NCBI RefSeq assembly: GCF_016056295.1
Contig: NZ_JAECZB010000105.1
Location: 51,014-115,013 of the forward strand
Origin: Atlanticothrix silvestris CENA357
GTDB lineage: Bacteria > Cyanobacteriota > Cyanobacteriia > Cyanobacteriales > Nostocaceae
Length of the DNA stretch: 64,000 bases
Direction: 5' to 3'
The number at the start of each line of letters is the position of its first letter. Within the stretch, counting starts at the first letter, position 1. The position numbers were made by a program, and so were the translations under genes. This document shows, one piece after another, positions 35,221 to 44,459 of this stretch. Below the pieces are notes generated by a model that saw only the letters and a list, made by a program, of their open reading frames with translations, was not told where the DNA came from and ran no database searches.

Positions 35221-35469
35221 CTAAGCTAGCTCATCATTATCAGATGGGTACTTTCTCGTTTCTATCGGGCTTGGGCTATCTTCTTGATCAGATGGGAATT
35301 TTAGAGTTTGGACAAGTTCATCATCCTTCTTCTTGGTTACACCACAAGTTCCACCGCTAATCGCTTCTGATTCTTGATCCGATAAGTCTTCAAAGCTTTG
35401 CCCTTCTAAAAATCGGGCAAAAAACGGTACTGCTTGAGAATTTAGTTTTTCTAGTTTATTTTCAGACAT
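35221..35469 (-). CDS. Microviridin-type graspetide precursor with two core motifs
   Basis: An 82-residue peptide. The leader has PFFARFLE (residues 15-22), the recognition helix for microviridin ligases, and a later double glycine (Gly39-Gly40, in EAISGGTCG), the normal cleavage site of C39 peptidases. Two cores follow: TLKFPSDQED (55-64) and TRKYPSDNDE (71-80), both built on the TxKxPSDxEE pattern that yields the T-D and S-E esters and the K-E amide. Both lack the usual Trp after PSD (Gln and Asn instead), and each has one E-to-D change in the last two positions. A cysteine (Cys42) follows the GG site. A ribosome site (GGAAGAAA) lies just upstream of the ATG. Confidence 0.92.
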   Translation of the reverse strand: MSENKLEKLNSQAVPFFARFLEGQSFEDLSDQESEAISGGTCGVTKKKDDELVQTLKFPSDQEDSPSPIETRKYPSDNDELA

Positions 35470-35796
35470 AATTTTTTCTTCCGGTAAAGTGAAGATAAAC
35501 CTACACTTTCTGCATGGTATTACATAGAGTATAATATTTCAAGTATTAATTTATTCTTAAATAAAATTTAATTTTTAAGTAAAAATCCCTTAAAATAAAG
35601 TAACACTTTCATCAAGAAGATCTTTTAAAAGTATAGGGCGAATATATAATCCGCTACTAGACAAACTCTCGTCCACACTAATTGACTATTTGCTTTAGTT
35701 TTATTTTTCTAACGATTATAAACTATCAAACAGCACACTAAGAGGCAAAAATAGAATGAATTTACTGTCATCTGCTAATTTTGTCATCTAGAAAGA
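35470..35796. other. Divergent promoter region of the graspetide cluster
   Basis: This 327-bp AT-rich gap separates the minus-strand precursor gene from the plus-strand exporter gene and should hold both promoters. I cannot assign boxes or an operator with confidence. Confidence 0.5.
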
Positions 35797-37941
35797 ATGA
35801 AATATCAAATCGTTCTGCAACATAGTGAAGAAGACTGTGGAGCAGCGTGTATTGCAACTATTGCCAAACATTATGGACGTAGTTTTGCGATCGCTCGTGT
35901 TCGGGAAGTTGTTGGTACAGGAGCGCAGGGTACAACCCTTGTAGGTTTGAAACGTGGTGCCCAAAGCCTTGGATTTAACGCCCGTCAAGTTAGAGCTACG
36001 CCGCAACTAATTGAGAAACTTCATGAAGCACCTCTTCCCGCAATTATCCACTGGAAAGGATACCATTGGGTAGTTTTATATGGAAAAAAAGGTAAAAAAT
36101 ATGTAATTGCCGATCCTAGTAGTGGCATCCGCTATCTCAGTCGTGAAGAATTAACTACAGGTTGGGCAAATTATGTCATGTTACTGTTATTACCAGACGA
36201 AATACGCTTTTATCAGCAACAATCAGATAAAATTAGCGGTTTTGGTCGTTTTTTAGCACGAGTTTTACCCTATCGTCATATTTTAATCGAAGCAATTTTG
36301 ATTAACTTGGCGATGGGAATATTTTCCCTTGCAACCCCTTTTTTAATTCAAATTCTCACTGACGACGTACTAGTGAGGGGAGATACACAACTTTTAACCA
36401 CGGTTGCTATTGGTGTGCTGGCAATAAATACCTTTAGTAGCACCCTAACACTGGTACAGTCTAACTTGATTGCTCACTTTGCTCAACGCCTAGAATTAGG
36501 ACTTACTTTGGAATTTGGCAGACAAATTTTGCGCCTTCCTCTTACTTATTATGAAGCTCGTCGTAGTGGTGAAATTGTTAGCCGTCTCCGAGATATTCAA
36601 GAAATTAATCAGATGGTTTCTCAAATTGTTATTGCTATACCGAGTCAGCTTTTTGTTGCGGCAATCTCATTGGTTTTTATGGGATTTTATAGTCATAAAT
36701 TATTAGGTTTGTCGGTGGTAGTCGCTCTAATAATGTCTCTATCGACAATTATTTTTCTGCCTACTTTAAGCCAAAAAATTCGTGGTCTTATTGTGGTAAA
36801 AGCTGAGAATCAAGCAATACTGGTCGAGATATTTAAAGGCATACTTACCGTAAAAACTGCTAATGCGGCTCCCCAAGCTTGGGAGGAAATTCAAAGTCGT
36901 TTTGGAAATCTTGCTTATCTGACTTTTAACACTGTTCAAATTGGCATTATTAATAATGTATTCTCTGGATTAGTTGCTGGCTTTGGTAATCTTGCTATAC
37001 TCTGGTTTGGCAGTAGTCTAGTTATTAGTCATGAATTAAGCATTGGTCAACTGCTAGCATTTAATGCGATGAATGCTAACTTTCATATATTGATTACTAC
37101 AATCATTAGTTTTGTCGATGAATTTACTAGAATTCAAACTGCAACACAACGGATTACCGAAGTCATTGAAAGTACTCCAGAAGACCAAAATGAAGAGAAG
37201 AAGCCTTGGGCAGTAATCTCTGGTAACGCTGATATTATTTGTACTAATGTCAACTTTCACCATACAGGTAGGGCAGACTTATTACAAGATTTTTCTCTAA
37301 CTATTCCAGGAGGCAAAGTCACAGCCTTGATTGGTAAATCTGGCTGCGGGAAAAGTACTTTAGCTAAATTGATGGCTGGGTTGTATCCCTTGCAATCAGG
37401 TAATATTCGTTTTGGCATTTATAACCAGAAAGATTTATCCTTGGAATGTAGACGGCAACAGGTAGTATTAGTCCCACAAGAACCCCACTTCTGGAGTCGC
37501 TCAATTTTAGATAACTTTCGCCTGAGCTACCCTCACACTACATTTGAACAAATTGTTCAAGCTTGCCAAATTGCATCTGCTGACGAATTTATCTGTGAAT
37601 TACCGGATAACTATCAAACTGTATTAGGTGAATTTGGTGTAAATATTTCAGGTGGACAAAAGCAGAGATTAGCCTTAGCTAGAGCAATAATTACTGACCC
37701 TCCAATATTAATTCTAGACGAATCTACTAGTGCATTAGACCCAATATTAGAAGCTCAGGTATTAGATAAAATTTTACATTCTCGGCAAGGCAAAACCACA
37801 ATTGTAATTAGCCACCGTCCCAGAGTTATCCGACGTGCAGATTTTATTGTCCTATTAGATAAAGGGCAGTTAAAAATGCAAGGCGTTTTAGAGGAAATGC
37901 AAGTTACCTCTGGAGAACACTTAGATTTTTTAACACCTTAG
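35797..37941 (+). CDS. C39-peptidase ABC exporter (PCAT)
   Basis: A 714-residue protein with three parts. An N-terminal C39 peptidase (1-130) has the catalytic Cys in EEDCGAACIA, the His in GYHWVVLYG and the Asp in IADPSSG. A six-helix ABC transmembrane domain follows (about 155-440). The C-terminal ATPase has Walker A GKSGCGKST, signature SGGQKQRLALARA, Walker B ILILDEST and a switch HRP. PCATs remove GG-type leaders while exporting the peptide. The precursor transcribed divergently has such a GG site. With the HlyD adaptor at 31374-32906 it should form the export machine. It replaces the simple ABC transporter of classical microviridin clusters. Confidence 0.93.
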   Translation: MKYQIVLQHSEEDCGAACIATIAKHYGRSFAIARVREVVGTGAQGTTLVGLKRGAQSLGFNARQVRATPQLIEKLHEAPLPAIIHWKGYHWVVLYGKKGKKYVIADPSSGIRYLSREELTTGWANYVMLLLLPDEIRFYQQQSDKISGFGRFLARVLPYRHILIEAILINLAMGIFSLATPFLIQILTDDVLVRGDTQLLTTVAIGVLAINTFSSTLTLVQSNLIAHFAQRLELGLTLEFGRQILRLPLTYYEARRSGEIVSRLRDIQEINQMVSQIVIAIPSQLFVAAISLVFMGFYSHKLLGLSVVVALIMSLSTIIFLPTLSQKIRGLIVVKAENQAILVEIFKGILTVKTANAAPQAWEEIQSRFGNLAYLTFNTVQIGIINNVFSGLVAGFGNLAILWFGSSLVISHELSIGQLLAFNAMNANFHILITTIISFVDEFTRIQTATQRITEVIESTPEDQNEEKKPWAVISGNADIICTNVNFHHTGRADLLQDFSLTIPGGKVTALIGKSGCGKSTLAKLMAGLYPLQSGNIRFGIYNQKDLSLECRRQQVVLVPQEPHFWSRSILDNFRLSYPHTTFEQIVQACQIASADEFICELPDNYQTVLGEFGVNISGGQKQRLALARAIITDPPILILDESTSALDPILEAQVLDKILHSRQGKTTIVISHRPRVIRRADFIVLLDKGQLKMQGVLEEMQVTSGEHLDFLTP

Positions 37942-37980
37942 ATAAGGAAGATAGCTCAATGCTACACTCCAAACTCGGCA

Positions 37981-38162
37981 TTATCCCTGTTCTGTCACTC
38001 TCGGAAAACAATAATCGAAGCAATATTCTGAAACTTTGATTGAGCCAAGCTTTGAGGCTTTATTTTCTAACAGTAACTAAAATTTATAGCCAAAACTTAG
38101 AAATTAAAGCCTCGAAAGGCTTTCAGCGATTGGGTTCTCCCAAAGTGATAAAAGAGGGTTAT
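37981..38162. mobile_element. MITE copy 3
   Basis: Core 37985-38158 with TTAT on both sides (37981-37984, 38159-38162). The core equals that of copies 1 and 2. It lies 39 bases after the exporter gene and directly before the broken replication-protein fragment. Confidence 0.88.
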
Positions 38163-38163
38163 T

Positions 38164-38844
38164 GATTGGAAGCAAATTGCTGATACTGCCACTGACCGCC
38201 GGGAATATGGTCACTTTGTTAATGGTCGTGGTGTTAACCGATTTAGTGATGCTGACGCTCTAGCCAGCTTTGGCATTCCCTACCAAAATATTGGTGTCTT
38301 GGCAGCAGAACATCAGGTGATAACTGGGCAACCTGTCAACCTGGAAGATAAAAACAGCACTTTCCAAAAGTATCTCACCGAGCTGATAAATGCCGAAATT
38401 ATCTAAGAGATTGGGCGATTACGCGCTCATCGTCGCTCCAATGTGGATCTAACATTTTACTTCTGCGCTGACTATGACCTTAGTTTCCTCCTCGCGGAAC
38501 TGCCAGGAGTCAAATTAGAGGTTGTCGATGCCAGTGACTTCTACATCGAAGCTGGTAGCCGAGATCAGCAGACCGGACACGCCATAGTCAACGCTTTCAC
38601 TCAGCTTTGGCAGTCGCACCAGAAAATTGGCCAAACGGCGATCGCTTCCCTTGCTGATGTTTCCCAAGCCTGGGTAAGCCGATTTACCCAACGGTGGGGA
38701 GGCTGGCAACGCTTTAAAAAAATATTACTCCTGCTATTAGACAGTCTTTATAGCGGTAGTAATGAAAATTTTACAGACATGAGCGAGGACGAAAGATGGT
38801 TAGCCCGTGAATACTTCCCCATCCTGATTACTGAGTCAGAATAA
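38164..38844 (+). pseudogene. Plasmid-replication-protein-like remnant (cyanobacterial CyRepA-type C-terminus)
   Basis: Immediately after the MITE the frame reads DWKQIADTATDRREYGHFVN, then GIPYQNIGVLAAEHQVITGQ. It reaches an in-frame TAA at 38404, and continues in the same frame with RSNVDLTFYFCADYDLSFLL, VSQAWVSRFTQRWGGWQRFKK and DERWLAREYFPIL until a TAA at 38842. The 5' part is missing and one stop interrupts. The pattern recalls the C-terminal region of large cyanobacterial plasmid replication proteins; this assignment rests on memory of the family, so it is moderate. The remnant would imply that plasmid DNA was once integrated here. Confidence 0.5.
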
Positions 38845-38849
38845 TCATA

Positions 38850-39943
38850 ACGAACATCGCGTCGTTTGCCAAAGATAATCTCTCTAATATATCGAACTTC
38901 CTGTTTAGCATTCGAGAAAATACGGCCAAATTTTCGCCATTTGTTATACCTGATGCTTTGCCCTTTTGATAGCCAAACTCCATGATTACTACGTATAGCT
39001 ACAACAAAATTGAGTTGTAATTGATTCAAAACACTAATAAAATTTCCATCACTTTCCCTATACAGGCTTAACGGGTGACAAGGGAACTCTAAGCTATACG
39101 GGACAAAACTTTGAAAAAATGGTGAGGACAAAAAATAGGGAGCACTTTTGTAGCTCCCCTGTGAAAATATGTTGCCTGTATCTTACCAAAAAACCTTGCG
39201 TGCCCATCTGAATGAAAGCCAGTATCTAACCATACAAATTCTGTTAATATTAATACAGGCTCATCGGCAGGTAAAACTTTCCATATTAGCCAGTGTCTTT
39301 CCGCAACCGATTCAATATCAAAGTCGAAAACGGAACTTGCAACGCTTTTTAGTATTACCGCAATTGAGCATCAAAGCCTTATGGTTTCCCTTGATTAAAT
39401 ATTGGATAAGACTTGAGCAAACCGGAATCTGCTGCAATTTCTGGCTTGGTTTTATATTTATCTCCTGCCTTCAATCTCTCGCGTGGTTTACAAAGAAAGA
39501 AATGTTAATGGAAAGGTCATATCTTCAATCACACCATAGGGTGTCACTACCACTATTCCATTTTCTATTTTGCCTAAGTTCCCAATATACTGCCGTTTTA
39601 CATAGTCTGTAGTACGACCTTGTTTTTTGTCTCCTGTTTCATCAATTATTAGAATTAGCGATTGCTCATTTAACACTCGCAGTATTAATTCTAATCTTCG
39701 CTTCTTCAATGATTCTACTGACCACGGTGATTCTGTTAAAAAATGGTGTAATGATTGCTGATTTTCTAAACCTACTACCTTGGCTATTTCTGGTAAAGAT
39801 TTCCTTTTTATTTCTGATATCATTCCCAAATGTAAATCTCGGAAATTTTCAAAACTCCTGACTTCTGGAAAGATGTTTCTGTAGATTGCACAATATTCAT
39901 CCACAAATTTGATGCTGGGTTTGGGGCTTCTTGGCTGTGTCAT
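38850..39943 (-). pseudogene. IS701-family transposase, frameshifted and broken by an IS4 fragment
   Basis: The N-terminal half (39943 to about 39485) starts MTQPRSPKPSIKFVDEYCA and contains LHHFLTESPWSVESL and the DDE-type segment IIDETGDKKQG. A frameshift near 39483 follows, after which KPRERLKAGDKYKTKPEIAA continues to about 39430. Then IS4-type sequence intrudes. IS701 sequence resumes on the minus strand at about 39065-38850 (NFISVLNQLQLNFVVAIRSN, KWRKFGRIFSNAKQEVRYIR). The C-terminus is lost at the junction with the replication-protein remnant. The element is dead. Confidence 0.8.
39169..39430 (+). pseudogene. IS4-family transposase remnant (N-terminus)
   Basis: The frame begins MLPVSYQKTLRAHLNESQYL and continues VFPQPIQYQSRKRNLQRFL, LPQLSIKALWFPLIKYW to about residue 87 (base 39430), where it enters antisense IS701 sequence. 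A hairpin (GGGAGC with GCTCCC, 39139-39159) just upstream is probably part of the element's leader. The catalytic part is absent. Confidence 0.75.
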
Positions 39944-40187
39944 CGTCCCCTCCTGCCTTTCAGACTTCTTTTCTGATTTTACTCTTCCCCGAGTGACAAA
40001 AGAAAGATAAAATCAGAACAAATTTGAGAACAGGTTTTAATGAACCCTATGTCAGGAAGCATCCCGTTTTGGCGGATCGCCCGCTACGCGAACAGACTAG
40101 AAGTCTGGGGCTATAAAAGCCACTCAAATTGAAGGCTAGGTTTCTTAGGTTATTTTTAGAGTTTCTGCTCGTAGGTTTCTAGCTGAA

Positions 40188-41366
40188 TTAATCGGGGATC
40201 AGTCGCTCCAATCCACGGGCAATCCAGGGTAAAAATCCTAGCACTAACAATACTCCTAGCAAATTAAATATCAACTGTGCATTAGCAATCTGACGTGCCA
40301 CATTATCCCCTACCCCTGCTAAGCTAGAAACCCATAGAGATAATGCTGCCAATTGACTAGCAAATAAAAGCCCTATAGAGGCAGAAGCCAGATTAAATAT
40401 TAGATGAAACACTCCCGTTCTGATGGCGGGACGCTCACGCCCAATGGTAGCAACTAGGGTATCAGCACAAGTGCCAACTTCAGCACCCAACATAAGGGCA
40501 ATACCTGTGGGTAATGAAATCAAGCCTTGGCTAGCCAAAGTGACAACAATAGCTAGAGTAGCAGAGGAAGATTGAATCAAAATTGTAAACAATCCTCCCA
40601 CTAAAGCACCTTGTAAAGTGTTATGCCCTAAACTCTCCATCCAATTAATAAACTGCGGGTAATCTCTAAATGGTGCTGTGGCATCCTCAATGTAGCCAAG
40701 ACCAAAAAAGAGTAAACCGATACCCAGTACAATTAGGCCACTTTGTTTGAGAGGTTCATTTCTTCCCAGTAAAAATAATAAAAAACCGATGAATAATGCG
40801 ATGGGTGCATATTCGTCAATATTAAAAGCAACAACTTGCGCTCCAAAAGTTGTACCTATATTAGAGCCTAAAACTACACCCAGAGATTCGACAAAAGTTA
40901 ATAAACCTGCACTCACCATTGCAATCACAATGATAATTGTTACTGATGATGAATCTAAAATAGTGGTAGCAATTGTGCCAGTCATCACTCCTGCTAAGGG
41001 GTTTCTAGTAAAATTACGGAGGATATTTCGGACGCGATCGCCTGCCAGTGCTTCCATACCTTCCGCCATTTTGGTTACACCATACAAAAACAGCACCAAA
41101 CCTGCAATTACGCCCATCACAATATGAAAAGTATTTAATTCTTCCTGTGGTTTTCGTTGATTAACTGCGCCTATAGTTTCGGTCTTCTGGAATTGTTGCT
41201 GATTTTCAATCTTTTTAATACTTATTGCTGTTACTTGCTGTCCGATGATTGAAGATTCTGTGACAACAGGATAGAAATCATTTTTTAAATTGAAGACACT
41301 AATAAATAAAAATAAAGACAAAATCAGTAAAAATATAAATTTGATAATAATTTTTTTGAAGGACAT
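40188..41366 (-). CDS. Na/Pi-cotransporter family protein
   Basis: A 392-residue membrane protein of the NptA/PF02690 family. An N-terminal membrane segment (about 8-26) precedes a soluble stretch (30-75) and then two inverted halves. The second half holds the typical QSSSATLAIV motif (about 265). The corresponding position in the first half reads LDSSSVTIIIV, without the glutamine. It also has GSNIGTTFGAQ (about 168) and GAEVGTCADT (about 298), the paired family motifs. It probably moves phosphate or another anion with sodium. No PhoU domain is present. Confidence 0.88.
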   Translation of the reverse strand: MSFKKIIIKFIFLLILSLFLFISVFNLKNDFYPVVTESSIIGQQVTAISIKKIENQQQFQKTETIGAVNQRKPQEELNTFHIVMGVIAGLVLFLYGVTKMAEGMEALAGDRVRNILRNFTRNPLAGVMTGTIATTILDSSSVTIIIVIAMVSAGLLTFVESLGVVLGSNIGTTFGAQVVAFNIDEYAPIALFIGFLLFLLGRNEPLKQSGLIVLGIGLLFFGLGYIEDATAPFRDYPQFINWMESLGHNTLQGALVGGLFTILIQSSSATLAIVVTLASQGLISLPTGIALMLGAEVGTCADTLVATIGRERPAIRTGVFHLIFNLASASIGLLFASQLAALSLWVSSLAGVGDNVARQIANAQLIFNLLGVLLVLGFLPWIARGLERLIPD

Positions 41367-41540
41367 TTTTCCCTCCTAAAAATTGAAGAATATGAGAGTT
41401 TTGATAGCTTTTGTGTCCATATTGCTGCCAAATTCGCATTTCCTACACTAATTTGTTGCTTTGTCGTAGTTTTGGCAATTATGTTAAAATATTCCCAAGT
41501 AATCTTGTTTAATTGACATCAAGCGGAACTTGATTTTTTA

Positions 41541-41570
41541 CAAAAAAGGGATGGGTAAAATATCCATCCC
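41541..41570 (-). terminator. Rho-independent terminator of the DUF5132 gene
   Basis: On the minus strand, GGGATGG and CCATCCC (pairs of 41564-41570 with 41548-41554) form a 7-bp stem with a 9-base loop, followed at once by TTTTTTG. It lies 30 bases after the stop codon at 41600. Confidence 0.8.
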
Positions 41571-41599
41571 TCAAAAGGTTGATTGATTAGGAGCACGCC

Positions 41600-41890
41600 C
41601 TAGCTAACTTCCTCTTCTGTTGAGGCAGGTTCTATATTACTAGTATGCTGTTCAGCTAGTTCAGCTTTGGCTTCAGCAATGATATCTTCAAAATTTTCAC
41701 CAACTTCTGCAATTACTCCTTTACCCTTTTCATAAAGGACAATTCCACCTTTGATAGTTGCCTTGGTTAAGGATTTACTAATACCTCCTACCGCAGGAAT
41801 AATTACAGGTAGAAGAACTATTGCAGCAATACCAGGGACACCAAGACCTTCAACTACTTCGTCTAATTCAGGTATCATTTTAAGAGCCAT
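41600..41890 (-). CDS. DUF5132-like small protein
   Basis: A 96-residue protein with a hydrophobic segment (GVPGIAAIVLLPVIIPAVGG, about 17-36), then an amphipathic region (LTKATIKGGIVLYEKGKGVIAEVGENFEDIIAEAKAEL split over 41-78) and a polar tail. The IKGGxVLYxK pattern is typical of DUF5132 proteins, found in cyanobacteria near heavy-metal-associated domain proteins and P-type ATPases. The HMA-like gene lies 271 bases upstream on the same strand. Function unknown; membrane peripheral or single-pass. Confidence 0.75.
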   Translation of the reverse strand: MALKMIPELDEVVEGLGVPGIAAIVLLPVIIPAVGGISKSLTKATIKGGIVLYEKGKGVIAEVGENFEDIIAEAKAELAEQHTSNIEPASTEEEVS

Positions 41891-42160
41891 GAGGATTCTT
41901 AACTCCTAAATTCCTACACCTTAATCGTACTAATCTTGATTAAATGGAGAACCCAGCATAATTGATATTGTTATCAATATTTACATAATGATTTTCTGAG
42001 CATCTAAATAAATTGCTCTAGTTTATACCTAGTTACAAAAGCTAGCTTTCTTTGAAATCAAATTAGCTCTTATACTAATTTTTGAGCTAATAACTTACTT
42101 AAAAGTTTTGTTATATAAGCTTGGAATCTGTAATTTAAGGCAATATATTGCGAATTGCCT

Positions 42161-42784
42161 TTATAGTGGTGATGGCTGTAAGGGTGGTTGGCGATCGCTA
42201 ATTGGCGATGGTGATCGCTTGTTGGGTAAAATAAACATCGTAGCTGATTTTATGCCCTTGATGAAGGTTTTTGCACCCTCTAATACCCGTTCCCAAATAT
42301 CTTTTTTAGACTGTTGATAGCTACTAGCTTGTCGTGCTTGGTTAATGTTACGTGTACTATCGATAAAATTGATCACAGCATCAAAAATAGCTCCCACAAT
42401 TGGCTTTGTTGTGGTTTTAGCAGGTAAAGCTATATTGGGTGCATTTTGGATGAGATGAATTAAATGCGATCGCATTTTACTATCAGTAACATTTCCTCGT
42501 TGATAACTGATCACAATGGATGCTGCACTAGGATTAATACGGACATCTTTAATCCTAGAATCTGATGCTATTAGTTGCTGAAGTTTATTAGCATACTCAG
42601 AATCTCCACCAAGTCGAGGAATCCGAAAACGTATACGCCCTGGAATTGCATGGGCAACAGTATATGAGATCTTTGGCGGTACACCTGTTTGATTAACTGA
42701 GTTTTTAGTATTTTTTTGATGCTGTTGTTTATGCAGATTGCTAGTAGCATTCTGGCCAGAGTGGGGCAATTTTTTAGAAGTCAT
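42161..42784 (-). CDS. HMA-like domain protein
   Basis: The ATG at 42784 is chosen; it follows the stop of a short upstream frame by 4 bases (TAAGAAGATG), with AAGAAG as a weak ribosome site. A TTG 15 bases earlier is possible. The 207-residue protein has a polar, glutamine/asparagine-rich N-terminus, then an HMA_2-type ferredoxin-like domain (about 40-115: AHAIPGRIRFRIPRLG, DVRINPSAASIVISY). It lacks the metal-binding CxxC. The C-terminal part has a short hydrophobic stretch (IVGAIFDAVINFI) and a basic, proline-rich tail. Such proteins sit next to DUF5132 genes and P-type ATPases; the ATPase is missing here. Confidence 0.78.
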   Translation of the reverse strand: MTSKKLPHSGQNATSNLHKQQHQKNTKNSVNQTGVPPKISYTVAHAIPGRIRFRIPRLGGDSEYANKLQQLIASDSRIKDVRINPSAASIVISYQRGNVTDSKMRSHLIHLIQNAPNIALPAKTTTKPIVGAIFDAVINFIDSTRNINQARQASSYQQSKKDIWERVLEGAKTFIKGIKSATMFILPNKRSPSPISDRQPPLQPSPL

Positions 42785-42788
42785 CTTC

Positions 42789-42911
42789 TTAGATTTCAAT
42801 TAAATCACAATGAATTTTGTCACCTAAGACCTGCACCAACCCGTTTGCAATTATTACACAAGTAACACCAGCTTTTGCTAAATAATCAATAACCTTAGAT
42901 ACTGTTGCAAG
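42789..42911 (-). pseudogene. Short open frame without start codon upstream of the HMA gene
   Basis: The minus-strand frame reads LATVSKVIDYLAKAGVTC, VIIANGLVQVLGDKIHC and DLIEI before a TAA at 42789-42791. It opens after a TGA (42912-42914) and has no ATG, GTG or TTG before the protein-like part. The composition looks like real protein, so it may be the C-terminal end of a lost gene. I do not recognise its family. Confidence 0.35.
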
Positions 42912-43474
42912 TCACATTTAATGTACAAAATTCTAATTAGTTTTTACCTATTTATGTTAATCAATTCACCCGTCGCTATCATCTTACTAGGGACAGGTGA
43001 TAATGGCATCTACTATTATCAACGGATATATAGGAATCCGCTTTGATTTGGGAAATTATCTACGTAAATATGGAGCAAGTAGTAAGAAAAAATACTTCTA
43101 AAGTCTACAGAGTTTTTTTAGAAATCAAATATGAGTCTTATATCAAATTTAACTCCCGGTTCGCCCATTTTTTACGGAGTTAAAAAAATAAATATATCGA
43201 AAGGCATATTTCCAAAAATGAGTAAGTATAAGTTTGGAGATATGGCATCCTTCCTATATAAATCTGTAGCGGAAATTATTTGTCAGATATTATTTTACGC
43301 AACTATCTATATAGGTATAAATAAAAAAGCTCATTTTTAGAGAATTATATCTCTAGATCAACGTAATTTGAATTTAAAAACGTTAACACTAAAAAAGAGT
43401 TTTATTAACCATTAAAACTGGTTGTTAGTAAAAACTCTACGTCTAAAAAAACACAACAGAGAATAATACAATAA
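42912..43474. other. AT-rich non-coding gap
   Basis: About 560 bp with no supportable gene. A 69-codon frame (43131-43340) has unremarkable composition and no ribosome site. The last ~100 bp should hold the promoter of the PPOX-family gene. Confidence 0.5.
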
Positions 43475-43936
43475 ATGACAACTTCTACAGACCGCAATCA
43501 ACAGATTCAAAAACTGCGTGAACTAATAGCAGATATTGACTGTGGTATGTTGACCACAGTAGAAGAAGATGGCAGCTTGCATAGTTGCCCAATGTCCAAA
43601 AATGGTGAAATAACCTCTGAAGGGACACTTTGGTTCTTCATTTATCGCAGTTCCCATAAAGTTGCTGAAATTGAACACAATCAGCAGGTAAATGTGAGTT
43701 TTTCATCAGCCGATCAGCAGCAATATATTTCTTTATCCGGTACAGCACAACTGGTGCAAGACCGAGATACGATGCAAGAAAAGTGGGAGTCAAAACTACA
43801 AACTTGGTTCCCAAAAGGATTAGATGAACCGGACATTGCATTGCTAAAAGTGAATATTAATAAGGCGGATTACTGGGATAGTCGAACAAGTTTCAAAGCA
43901 CAAACAATTAATTTATCTACACTATCATCTCGCTAA
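43475..43936 (+). CDS. Pyridoxamine 5'-phosphate oxidase family protein (general stress type)
   Basis: A 153-residue split-barrel flavin-binding protein. The pattern MLTTVEEDGSLHSCPMS, TLWFFIYRSSHKVAEIEHN, VNVSFSSADQQQYISLSGTA and WFPKGLDEPDIALLKV is typical of the general stress protein 26 subgroup, which binds FMN or related cofactors. It differs from true PdxH, which is longer. No operon partner: the next gene is over 500 bases downstream. Confidence 0.9.
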   Translation: MTTSTDRNQQIQKLRELIADIDCGMLTTVEEDGSLHSCPMSKNGEITSEGTLWFFIYRSSHKVAEIEHNQQVNVSFSSADQQQYISLSGTAQLVQDRDTMQEKWESKLQTWFPKGLDEPDIALLKVNINKADYWDSRTSFKAQTINLSTLSSR

Positions 43937-44459
43937 TTTGCTGAATTTTTAAACTTGATTAGCATAAGTTAAATTTTCAATTACAACGATTAAATAGCAG
44001 GCAAAAATAACTATGAAGCCGCCAAAAAGCATTTATCTTTAAAAATAAAGCGGCGGCAATTTTTACAGGGGATCGGTTTTATTGGTGCAGGCGCGAGAGC
44101 AATTTTTTCTGAGCATATCCTCAATTAAAGAACTTGATGCTAATGTAGGCAGAATCCAACACAGCTTTCCACCTCAAAGCCAAACGGCAAGTTGATAATT
44201 GAGAATTGGGGAATGGCGCATAGGGCATTGAGAAGAAGGGCAAGTGTTAAGGCATAGCCCTTTCAAGGTAACTAGAAAAATCTCTTGTTTTTTCTCAGCG
44301 CTCTCAGCGACTCTGCGGTTTAAAAGTAATTTATTTAATTACAGAAACACTGAGATTTAACCCTTACCCCATAACCAATTCCAAGCTAAAAATACTTAAT
44401 TGAACAGTATTACCTAGCCTCTAGCCCCTACTAGATTGCATACAACCAGGAAGTGTTAT
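43937..44459. other. Gap with Tat-signal remnant
   Basis: Apart from the Tat-signal fragment (44042-44128), I see only low-complexity sequence and short purine-rich strings. The ribosome site for ChaB lies at the right edge. Confidence 0.5.
44042..44128 (+). pseudogene. Tat-type signal sequence remnant
   Basis: The frame from 44042 to the TAA at 44126 reads KIKRRQFLQGIGFIGAGARA then IFSEHILN. RRQFLQG followed by a glycine/alanine hydrophobic stretch is a twin-arginine signal. No start codon and no mature protein follow, so it is likely the beginning of a lost exported protein. Confidence 0.4.

Noticed and set aside
43131..43340. 69-codon open frame
   Set aside because: No ribosome site, no recognisable motif and AT-driven composition; not enough to call a gene.
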